Source: Sulfuritalea sp. (GTDB lineage Bacteria; Pseudomonadota; Gammaproteobacteria; Burkholderiales; Rhodocyclaceae). From it: DNA of 5,116 nucleotides. Location: positions 1 through 5,116 of the forward strand of contig JAPLRA010000312.1 in the NCBI GenBank assembly GCA_026399445.1, given 5' to 3'. Under the pieces are notes generated by a model. That model saw nothing but the letters and a program-made list of their open reading frames with translations, had not been told where the DNA came from and searched no databases. Shown one piece after another: positions 1 through 5,116 of the stretch (within the stretch, counting starts at the first letter, position 1; each line of letters starts with the position of its first letter). Position numbers and translations under genes: made by a program.

Positions 1-54
1 GCGCTGAAGCGCGTGGTGATGGGAGAGGACGAGGGCACACTGGTTCACGTCTAG
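1..54 (+). CDS. pyrH: UMP kinase, C-terminal end (partial)
   Basis: The first 17 codons read ALKRVVMGEDEGTLVHV and end in TAG at 52-54. This matches the C-terminus of bacterial UMP kinase (PyrH), where the GEDEGTLV-type ending is typical; the rest of the gene lies upstream of the window. PyrH phosphorylates UMP to UDP in the cytoplasm, for pyrimidine nucleotide synthesis. The identification rests on this short tail plus its position directly before frr, which is the usual order (tsf-pyrH-frr) in proteobacteria. The spacer to the frr start is 18 bases and contains only the frr ribosome binding site, so the two genes are probably co-transcribed. Confidence 0.88.
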   Translation, partial: ALKRVVMGEDEGTLVHV

Positions 55-60
55 GATTTT

Positions 61-66
61 AGGAGT
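61..66 (+). promoter_or_regulatory. Shine-Dalgarno site of frr
   Basis: AGGAGT lies 6 bases before the ATG at 73. It is the strongest ribosome binding site in the window and fixes the frr start. Most downstream genes lack a comparable site and probably depend on translational coupling. Confidence 0.8.
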
Positions 67-72
67 GGCAGC

Positions 73-630
73 ATGATTCCCGAACTGAAAAAGACTTCTG
101 AACAGAAAATGCAAAAGAGCCTCGAGGCGCTGAAAGCCGACCTCGGCAAGGTGCGCACCGGTCGTGCGCACACCGGCATTCTCGATCACGTCCAGGTGGA
201 CTACTACGGTTCAATGGTACCCATCACGCAGGTGGCCAACATCACCCTGATCGACGCCCGCACCATCGGCGTCCAGCCGTGGGAAAAGCCCATGGTGGCC
301 AAGGTGGAAAAGGCGATTCGCGATTCCGATCTGGGTCTCAATCCGTCGTCGCAGGGCGAGCAGATCCGCGTGCCGATGCCGGCGCTGACCGAAGAGCGCC
401 GCAGCGACCTGATCAAGGTGATCAAGCATGAAGGCGAGAACGCCAAGGTGGCGATCCGCAACCTGCGCCGCGATGCGATCTCGCATCTCAAGGAAGCGCT
501 GAAGAAAAAGGAAATCTCCGAGGACGACGAGCGTCGTGCGCTGGACGACATGCAGCGGCTCACGGACCGTTATGTCGCCGAAGTCGATCGGGCGCTGGCG
601 GACAAAGAGAAAGACCTGATGGCGATCTGA
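73..630 (+). CDS. frr: Ribosome recycling factor
   Basis: This encodes a 185-residue protein, the same length as E. coli RRF, and it aligns end to end from memory. RRF acts with EF-G in the cytoplasm to split the post-termination ribosome so that subunits can be reused. Family hallmarks visible here are KVRTGRA near residues 26-32, DLGLNP near 86-91, the IRVPMPALTEERR block near 98-110, the VAIRNLRRDA helix near 126-135 and KEISEDDERR near 147-156. The long charged, helix-forming N- and C-terminal parts fit domain I (three-helix bundle), with domain II inserted between. The start is set by AGGAGT six bases upstream. The gene is preceded by pyrH and followed by uppS after 35 bases. Nothing is missing or unusual. 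Confidence 0.98.
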   Translation: MIPELKKTSEQKMQKSLEALKADLGKVRTGRAHTGILDHVQVDYYGSMVPITQVANITLIDARTIGVQPWEKPMVAKVEKAIRDSDLGLNPSSQGEQIRVPMPALTEERRSDLIKVIKHEGENAKVAIRNLRRDAISHLKEALKKKEISEDDERRALDDMQRLTDRYVAEVDRALADKEKDLMAI

Positions 631-665
631 GGATCGGGACCAGCTCGACGCAGGCAATTCCCGAT

Positions 666-1466
666 GTGGCGGATGTACCGCGCCATGTTGCCATCATCAT
701 GGACGGCAACGGCCGTTGGGCCAAGAAGCGCTTCCTGCCGCGCGTTGCCGGACACAAGCGCGGCGTGGAAACCGTGCGGGCCATGGTCAAGGCCTGCATT
801 GCGCGTGGTGTGGAATACCTCACTCTGTTCGCCTTTTCGTCGGAGAACTGGCGCCGCCCCGCTGAGGAGGTTTCCTTCCTCATGAATCTTTTCATCAGCG
901 CCCTGCAGGGTGAAATCGGCAAGCTTCACGCAAACGGCGTGCGCCTCAAGGTGGTCGGCGATCTCTCTGCATTCGAGCCGCGCCTGGTAGCGCTGATTCG
1001 CGAAGGCGAGGCGAAGACCGCAAACAATACACGCCTGACACTGACCATTGCCGCCAACTATGGCGGCCGCTGGGACATTCTTCAGGCCATGAATCAGCTG
1101 GCCCTGGCGCATCCGGAAAAGGCTGGCTGCTATGGCGAGGCCGACCTTGCGCCGCATCTGATGATGGCCTACGCGCCGGAGCCCGACCTGTTCATCCGTA
1201 CCGGCGGCGAGCAGCGCATCAGCAACTTCCTGCTCTGGCAACTGGCCTACAGCGAGTTTCATTTTACCGAGACCCTGTGGCCCGATTTCGATGACGTGGC
1301 GCTGGATGCCGCGATTGTGTCGTATCGTCGGCGCGAACGCCGTTTCGGTCGCACCAGCGAGCAGTTGGGGAAACAGCCCGCCGTGCCGCCAGCGCCAGCG
1401 CCAGCGCCAGCGCCGTGCGTCCCTGCGGGAACTCTTGCCGTGCCCGTTGCCGACCGCGATGCTTAA
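666..1466 (+). CDS. uppS: Undecaprenyl diphosphate synthase (cis-prenyltransferase)
   Basis: UppS condenses isopentenyl diphosphate onto farnesyl diphosphate to make the C55 carrier lipid for peptidoglycan and O-antigen. With the GTG start at 666 the protein has 266 residues. Visible motifs are HVAIIMDGNGRW (residues 7-18; D13 matches the catalytic Asp26 of E. coli), GHK, FSSENW (57-62), NYGGRWD, RTGGEQRISNFLLWQ (178-192; substrate-binding Arg and Ser) and WPDF (205-208). The family domain ends near RRFG at residue 228. The last ~38 residues are a Pro/Ala-rich extension encoded partly by a hexanucleotide repeat. The start is uncertain: the frame is open upstream and reads GTSSTQAIPDVADVPRH, which looks like a normal family N-terminus, but it has no in-frame ATG, GTG or TTG before 666 back to at least 570. 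The last 8 bases overlap cdsA. Confidence 0.95.
   Translation: MADVPRHVAIIMDGNGRWAKKRFLPRVAGHKRGVETVRAMVKACIARGVEYLTLFAFSSENWRRPAEEVSFLMNLFISALQGEIGKLHANGVRLKVVGDLSAFEPRLVALIREGEAKTANNTRLTLTIAANYGGRWDILQAMNQLALAHPEKAGCYGEADLAPHLMMAYAPEPDLFIRTGGEQRISNFLLWQLAYSEFHFTETLWPDFDDVALDAAIVSYRRRERRFGRTSEQLGKQPAVPPAPAPAPAPCVPAGTLAVPVADRDA
1389..1414 (+). repeat. Hexanucleotide tandem repeat (CCAGCG)n in the uppS tail
   Basis: CCAGCG occurs four times in perfect tandem, followed by a partial CC. It encodes the alternating Pro-Ala run PAPAPAPAP in the C-terminal extension of UppS. The unit is two codons, so gain or loss of copies by slippage would change tail length without shifting the frame. The repeat ends 44 bases before the cdsA start. 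Confidence 0.9.
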
Positions 1467-2262
1467 AACGCGGGTCATCACCGCGCTGCTTCTGGTTGCC
1501 GGTCTTGCGCTGATCCTGTTCGGCCTTCCGCCTCTGGCGGCCGCGCTCACTTTCGCCGCCATTGCTGCGCTCGCCGCGTGGGAGTGGGCTGGCCTGATGA
1601 AGCAGGACCAACCCACGCGGTTCATGTACGCATTTGTCCTGCTGTTGTTCTGCTGGCAGCTGACGGTGGCGGCGCCGGAACTCATTCCGGTATTCCTCGG
1701 AGTGTCGGTAGCGTTCTGGATACTGGTGGTGCCGCTGTGGTTCCGCTTCAAGTGGACGTTGGCCGGCAACGACTTTTTCGGCTACCTGCTCGGCGCCCTA
1801 GTGATTCTGCCGACCTGGGCGGCAATGGTGGCCCTGCACGCGGTGAGCACTTGGCTGATGTTGGCGGCCATGGCGCTGGTCTGGGTTGCGGACATCTCCG
1901 CCTATTTCGCCGGTCGCGCATTCGGCAAGCACAAACTGGCGCCGACCATCAGTCCGGGCAAAACATGGGAAGGCGTGGCAGGGGCGGTTGTCGGCGTCCT
2001 GATCTACGGTGGCATCGTGCTGACCGCCTCTCCTTTGAAAGACAAACTGCCGCTGTCACTGCCGCTGCTGGTCTTGTTGCTGATCCTGCTCACGGCGGTA
2101 AGCGTCATGGGCGATCTGTTCGAATCGCTGCTGAAGCGTCAGGCCGGCATCAAGGACAGCAGCAATCTCCTGCCCGGTCACGGCGGCGTGCTCGACCGCA
2201 TCGATGCGCTGACATCGACCCTGCCGTTGGCAGCTCTTATTCTGTACCTGGTCCGATCATGA
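1459..2262 (+). CDS. cdsA: Phosphatidate cytidylyltransferase (CDP-diglyceride synthase)
   Basis: CdsA is an inner-membrane enzyme that makes CDP-diacylglycerol from CTP and phosphatidate, the branch point for phosphatidylethanolamine, phosphatidylglycerol and cardiolipin. The protein has 267 residues, slightly shorter than E. coli CdsA (285). It is strongly hydrophobic throughout, with many membrane segments beginning at residues 6-24. The complete family signature lies at residues 223-249: S223, K226-R227, K232-D233, HGG (241-243) and D246-R247-x-D249, the metal and substrate site. VWVADISAYFAGR and SPGKTWEG upstream of it are also conserved. The ATG at 1459 gives the usual MLKTRVITALL N-terminus and sits inside the end of uppS. 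I see no clear Shine-Dalgarno, so coupling to uppS translation is likely. The stop overlaps the dxr start (ATGA). Confidence 0.97.
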   Translation: MLKTRVITALLLVAGLALILFGLPPLAAALTFAAIAALAAWEWAGLMKQDQPTRFMYAFVLLLFCWQLTVAAPELIPVFLGVSVAFWILVVPLWFRFKWTLAGNDFFGYLLGALVILPTWAAMVALHAVSTWLMLAAMALVWVADISAYFAGRAFGKHKLAPTISPGKTWEGVAGAVVGVLIYGGIVLTASPLKDKLPLSLPLLVLLLILLTAVSVMGDLFESLLKRQAGIKDSSNLLPGHGGVLDRIDALTSTLPLAALILYLVRS

Positions 2263-3449
2263 AGCTGACTGTTCTCGGCGCCACCGGGTCGATCGGCGTC
2301 AGTACGCTGGATGTTGTGGCTCGCCATCCAGACCGCTTCGAGGTGGTGGCCCTGACCGGGCATAGTCAGGTAGCGATTCTTGCGGCACAGTGCCGCCAGT
2401 TCCGGCCGGCTTATGCAGTGGTCGGCGGGGCGGCCGATGCGCAGCGGCTGGCGGGCCTGCTGAAGGACGCCGGCTTGCGCACCGAGGTGCTGCACGGGCC
2501 CGACGCACTGACGCAGGTCGCCAGCCTGCCGGAAGTTGATGCGGTGATGGCCGCAATCGTCGGTGCCGCCGGACTGCCGCCGACACTGGCGGCTGCGCGT
2601 GCCGGCAAGCGGGTGCTGCTGGCCAACAAGGAAGCACTGGTGATGGCCGGCGCGGTATTCATGGCGGAAGTGCATCGTGCCGGGGCCATGCTGCTGCCGA
2701 TCGACAGCGAGCACAACGCGGTGTTCCAGTCGATGCCGCACAATTACGCAGGCGACATGGCGCGTGGCGGCGTCAGGCGCATCCTGCTGACCGCCTCGGG
2801 CGGGCCGTTTCGCAGCACGCCCCTGGATGCGCTGACCCAGGTTACGCCCGAACAGGCGGTGGCGCATCCAAACTGGGTGATGGGCCGCAAGATTTCGGTT
2901 GATTCGGCGACCATGATGAACAAGGGCCTCGAAGTGATCGAGGCGCATTGGCTGTTCAACGCTCCGGCGGACAAGATCGAAGTGGTGATCCATCCGCAGA
3001 GCGTGATTCATTCCCTCGTAGACTACGAGGACGGATCCGTGTTGGCGCAGCTGGGCAACCCCGACATGCGCACGCCGATTGCCAACGCTCTGGCCTGGCC
3101 GCAGCGCATTGACTCTGGTGTGGCGCCGCTCGATTTGTTCGCGGTCGCGCAACTCAACTTCGAGCGGCCCGACCTGGCGCGCTTTCCCTGCCTCGATCTC
3201 GCCTATCGTGCGCTGCGCGCGGAAGGCAACGCGGCTGCTGTGCTCAACGCCGCCAACGAGGTGGCGGTGGCGGCTTTTCTGGAACGCCGCCTGTCCTACC
3301 TCGGCATCGCCGAGCTTATCGCTGCGACGCTGGATGCCGTGCCCCAGGCAGCGGTTTCCGATCTCGCTGCGGTGCTGGAGGCCGATCGTCAGGGACGCGC
3401 GGCGGCACTCGATCTGCTCGCGCGGCGCTCTGGCGCAGGGCCCACATGA
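2259..3449 (+). CDS. dxr: 1-deoxy-D-xylulose 5-phosphate reductoisomerase
   Basis: Dxr catalyses the committed step of the MEP isoprenoid pathway, rearranging and reducing DXP to 2-C-methyl-D-erythritol 4-phosphate with NADPH and a divalent metal; it is the target of fosmidomycin. The 396-residue length is close to E. coli (398). Visible motifs are the NADPH-binding GATGSIG (residues 7-13), ANKEALV (N123-K124-E125), the metal-binding IDSEHNA (D149, E151), SGGPFR, HPNW, the SATMMNKGLE block ending in metal ligand E225, and HPQSVIHS. The ATG at 2259 is chosen because GATGSIG follows at the normal distance; the frame stays open far upstream but only as a shadow of cdsA. The start overlaps the cdsA stop (ATGA at 2259-2262) with no obvious Shine-Dalgarno. 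The product feeds the precursor pool used by UppS, encoded two genes upstream. Confidence 0.98.
   Translation: MKLTVLGATGSIGVSTLDVVARHPDRFEVVALTGHSQVAILAAQCRQFRPAYAVVGGAADAQRLAGLLKDAGLRTEVLHGPDALTQVASLPEVDAVMAAIVGAAGLPPTLAAARAGKRVLLANKEALVMAGAVFMAEVHRAGAMLLPIDSEHNAVFQSMPHNYAGDMARGGVRRILLTASGGPFRSTPLDALTQVTPEQAVAHPNWVMGRKISVDSATMMNKGLEVIEAHWLFNAPADKIEVVIHPQSVIHSLVDYEDGSVLAQLGNPDMRTPIANALAWPQRIDSGVAPLDLFAVAQLNFERPDLARFPCLDLAYRALRAEGNAAAVLNAANEVAVAAFLERRLSYLGIAELIAATLDAVPQAAVSDLAAVLEADRQGRAAALDLLARRSGAGPT
3014..3030. repeat. Perfect 8-1-8 palindrome inside dxr
   Basis: CCTCGTAG and CTACGAGG flank a single central A, a perfect inverted repeat of 17 bases. It lies in the coding sequence for SLVDYEDGS of Dxr. 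It could form a short hairpin or a dyad operator-like site, but there is no T-run after it and no promoter context, and codon constraint explains most of it. No function is claimed. Confidence 0.6.
3437..3440 (+). promoter_or_regulatory. Possible Shine-Dalgarno of rseP
   Basis: AGGG lies 5 bases before the ATG at 3446, within the last codons of dxr. It is short but well placed, and it supports the rseP start together with the ATGA overlap with the dxr stop. Confidence 0.5.
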
Positions 3450-4765
3450 GCCCGGAATCGGTGGTCTGGTACGCCGGCGCTTTCCTGATCGCGCTGGCGG
3501 TGCTGGTGGTGGTGCACGAGATGGGCCACTACCTTGCGGCGCGCGCCTGTAACGTCAAGGTGTTACGTTTCGCCTTCGGCTTCGGCAAGGTCTTGTGGAT
3601 GCGCCGCTACGGGCGCGACGGCACGGAGTGGGCTGTCTCGGCGTTTCCGCTCGGTGGCTACGTCAAGATGCTGGATGAGCGCGAAGGCGAGGTGCCCGCC
3701 GCGGAACTGGCGCGCGCCTTCAATCGCCAATCCGTGGGGCGGCGCGCGATCATCGTCGCAGCTGGGGGCGTGACTGAACTCAAGCCGCGCCTCGCATTGC
3801 CGCCAGTGGGCACTCCGGCGGCGATGGCCGGCATCAGCGAAGGCGTGACGGTCCGCGCCGTCAATGGCCAGACTATCGAGACATGGCAACAATTGCGCTG
3901 GGAGGTCTTGCGGCGGGCATTGGACAAGGAGCCGTTGCAGCTGGAAGTGGTCAGCCCGCAACGGGAAACCGGCGTCTACCGGATTGCCAGTGATCGCTTC
4001 GATCTGGAAGAGCTCGAAAAGGATCCCTTGCGCCTGCTTGGATTGGTGCTCTACCGGCCGCATCTGCCGGCCGTGGTGGGGCGCGTGCAACCAGACTCGG
4101 CCTCGGCGCTGGCCGGATTTCGCGACGGCGATCGGGTGCTGTCGATTGACGGCAATGCTATTGCGGAATGGTCGCAACTTTCAGCAGCGGCGCGCGCTGC
4201 GGCGGGGCGCACGCTGCAATTTGTGGTCGAGCGTGACGGGCGGCAGATCGAGCTTGCAGCCACCCCGCGCTTGACGGAGGAGGGCGGTCAGAAAATCGGA
4301 CGGCTGGGCCTGATGGCAAAGGAAGGCACGGGCGAAGCGTTCGAAATGACGACGGTGATCAGCTACGGGCCGTTCGAATCGATGAGCCGGGCATTGCGGC
4401 AGACCTGGGACACCTCGATCCTCAGTTTGCGCATGATGGGACGCATGCTCACCGGTGAATTGTCCTGGAAGAACCTGTCCGGACCGGTGACCATTGCCGA
4501 CTATGCGGGTCAGTCCGCGCAACTCGGCGCCAGCTACTACCTGCGCTTTATTGCGCTGATCAGCATCAGCCTTGGGGTGCTCAATCTGCTGCCCGTGCCT
4601 GTTCTGGACGGGGGGCATTTGATGTATTATCTGATCGAGTTTCTCAGGGGTGGCCCGGTGTCAGAGCGGGCTCTGGAAATCGGCCAACAGATCGGTTTTG
4701 CCTTGCTGGCGCTGCTGATGGCTTTTGCCTTCTACAACGATATCAACCGCCTTGTTTCCGGCTAA
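3446..4765 (+). CDS. rseP: Site-2 intramembrane zinc protease RseP, apparently lacking transmembrane segment 2
   Basis: RseP is an inner-membrane protease that cuts anti-sigma factor RseA after DegS to release sigma-E, and also clears signal-peptide remnants. The protein has 439 residues. Visible in order: TM1 with zinc motif HEMGH (24-28; catalytic E25), the GFG element of the membrane-reentrant loop (45-47), PLGGYVKMLDE (68-78), AFNRQSVGRR (91-100), two PDZ domains (about 110-200 and 205-280), NLSGP, TM3 with NLLPVPVLDGGH (zinc ligand D388, N380), and TM4 (about 416-430). Homologues have GPxxN plus a hydrophobic TM2 between AIIVAAG and the GVTEL-type PDZ start. Here G107 joins directly to G108-V-T-E-L, so about 18 residues seem lost in frame. 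The HExxH-to-LDG distance is 16 residues shorter than in E. coli. The start overlaps the dxr stop (ATGA). The family call is firm; activity is doubtful. Confidence 0.94.
   Translation: MSPESVVWYAGAFLIALAVLVVVHEMGHYLAARACNVKVLRFAFGFGKVLWMRRYGRDGTEWAVSAFPLGGYVKMLDEREGEVPAAELARAFNRQSVGRRAIIVAAGGVTELKPRLALPPVGTPAAMAGISEGVTVRAVNGQTIETWQQLRWEVLRRALDKEPLQLEVVSPQRETGVYRIASDRFDLEELEKDPLRLLGLVLYRPHLPAVVGRVQPDSASALAGFRDGDRVLSIDGNAIAEWSQLSAAARAAAGRTLQFVVERDGRQIELAATPRLTEEGGQKIGRLGLMAKEGTGEAFEMTTVISYGPFESMSRALRQTWDTSILSLRMMGRMLTGELSWKNLSGPVTIADYAGQSAQLGASYYLRFIALISISLGVLNLLPVPVLDGGHLMYYLIEFLRGGPVSERALEIGQQIGFALLALLMAFAFYNDINRLVSG
3761..3772 (+). other. Junction of an apparent in-frame deletion removing RseP TM2
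   Basis: The codons GCT GGG GGC GTG (A106, G107, G108, V109) connect the end of the pre-TM2 block to the start of PDZ-N. In homologues such as those of E. coli and Neisseria, the AAG here continues as GPxxN and about 15 more hydrophobic residues before the GVTEL-like stretch. The junction lies in a run of five G (3764-3768), so the exact breakpoint is ambiguous. The loss of about 18 codons (about 54 bases) is estimated from remembered family sequences, not from an alignment. Confidence 0.75.
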
Positions 4766-4780
4766 TTCGCGTCCAATCAC

Positions 4781-5116
4781 ATGAAGAAGAAACTGCTTGC
4801 CGGTCTGGTTGCTGCCCTGCTGGCCCGTTCGGTATTTGCACTCGAACCGTTCCAGATCAAGGATATTCGGGTCGAGGGTATTCAGCGTACCGAGGCCGGA
4901 ACCGTGTTCTCGTACCTGCCGGTCAAGGTGGGTGACACCATGACCGACGAAAAGGCCGCCGCCGCAATCAAGGCGCTGTTTGCCACCGGCTTCTTCAAGG
5001 ATGTACGCCTCGAGATTGATCGTGGGGTGCTGGTGGTGGTGCTGGAAGAGCGTCCGGCCATTGCGTCGCTAGAGTTCACCGGACTCAAGGCCTTCAAGCC
5101 GGAAGACCTGAAGAAA
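4781..5116 (+). CDS. bamA: Outer-membrane protein assembly factor BamA, N-terminal part (partial)
   Basis: The frame is open from ATG 4781 to the window end (112 codons), so the gene is truncated by the edge. BamA is the outer-membrane barrel that folds and inserts other outer-membrane proteins, using periplasmic POTRA domains. Residues 1-20 form a signal peptide: KKK, a hydrophobic core at 5-15, then RSVFA with likely cleavage after A20; the Arg16 close to the cleavage site is slightly unusual. POTRA1 spans about 22-90 (FQIKDIRVEGIQRTEAGTVF, VKVGD, ALFATGFFKDVRLE, VLVVVLEERP), and POTRA2 begins with IASLEFTGLKAF. The gene follows rseP by 15 bases, a classical neighbour pair. There is no recognisable Shine-Dalgarno in that spacer, but the start gives a good signal peptide. 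Confidence 0.95.
   Translation, partial: MKKKLLAGLVAALLARSVFALEPFQIKDIRVEGIQRTEAGTVFSYLPVKVGDTMTDEKAAAAIKALFATGFFKDVRLEIDRGVLVVVLEERPAIASLEFTGLKAFKPEDLKK

Noticed and set aside
623..636. Possible terminator hairpin at the frr stop (CGATC-TGAG-GATCG)
   Set aside because: The stem is only five base pairs, there is no following T-run, and uppS follows closely in the same direction.
570..1769. 399-codon open frame on the - strand across uppS and cdsA
   Set aside because: It is antisense to two well-recognised genes, has low-complexity Arg/Trp-rich and repeat-derived stretches, and shows no recognisable domain. Long antisense frames are common in GC-rich coding DNA.
1578..2258. Long N-terminal extension of dxr (or a cdsA-dxr fusion)
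   Set aside because: The frame is open upstream but overlaps cdsA out of frame and has no family similarity. The conserved GATGSIG lies seven residues after the ATG at 2259, the normal position.
2178..3152. 324-codon open frame on the - strand opposite dxr
   Set aside because: It is a shadow of dxr, rich in His/Arg/Gln as expected from the complement of GC-rich codons, with no motif or ribosome binding site.
3446..4765. rseP as a frameshifted or degraded pseudogene
   Set aside because: There is no stop or frameshift. Codon use and all motifs outside the TM2 gap are intact, so it is listed as a CDS with an internal deletion rather than as a decayed gene.
4660..4780. Sigma-E promoter for bamA inside the end of rseP
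   Set aside because: In E. coli a sigma-E promoter precedes bamA, so I looked for GGAACTT and TCTAA-like boxes at proper spacing. I saw only a weak GGAAAT near 4675 with no convincing -10 partner.
1..5116. Mobile elements, CRISPR arrays, tRNA or other RNA genes, novel defence-type system
   Set aside because: Every stretch is accounted for by a conserved housekeeping cluster with gaps of 35 bases or fewer. No transposase, direct-repeat array, attachment site or RNA fold stood out.

Overview
The window is a high-GC, fully coding stretch from a Gram-negative bacterium. Gene order and protein sequence point to a betaproteobacterium, possibly Rhodocyclales or a relative; that placement is inferred from remembered family sequence, not from a search. 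All genes are on the + strand and form the conserved cluster pyrH - frr - uppS - cdsA - dxr - rseP - bamA, with the two outer genes cut by the window edges.

Layout: 1-54 is the C-terminal end of UMP kinase (pyrH). 73-630 is ribosome recycling factor (frr), with a clear Shine-Dalgarno. 666-1466 is undecaprenyl diphosphate synthase (uppS), with an uncertain start and a Pro/Ala-rich tail encoded by a hexanucleotide repeat. 1459-2262 is CDP-diglyceride synthase (cdsA). 2259-3449 is DXP reductoisomerase (dxr). 3446-4765 is the site-2 zinc protease RseP. 4781 to the end is the start of the outer-membrane assembly factor BamA. From uppS to rseP each stop overlaps the next start (8, 4 and 4 bases), so translation is probably coupled. 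No gap exceeds 35 bases, and I see no internal promoter or terminator.

The genes link translation (RRF) to envelope building. Dxr supplies isoprenoid precursors (MEP pathway) that UppS extends into the undecaprenyl lipid carrier. CdsA makes CDP-diacylglycerol for phospholipids. RseP is the sigma-E pathway intramembrane protease, and BamA inserts outer-membrane proteins.

The one striking anomaly is in rseP. The reading frame is intact and both zinc-site motifs are present, but residues 107-108 join directly where the family has the conserved GPxxN motif and the whole second transmembrane segment. About 18 codons appear to be missing in frame. As written, the protein should lack one of the three core membrane helices of a site-2 protease and should place its PDZ domains on the wrong side of the membrane. 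This is either a real, probably inactivating or function-changing deletion, or an assembly/sequence artefact. I found no new multi-gene system, mobile element, CRISPR array or RNA gene.
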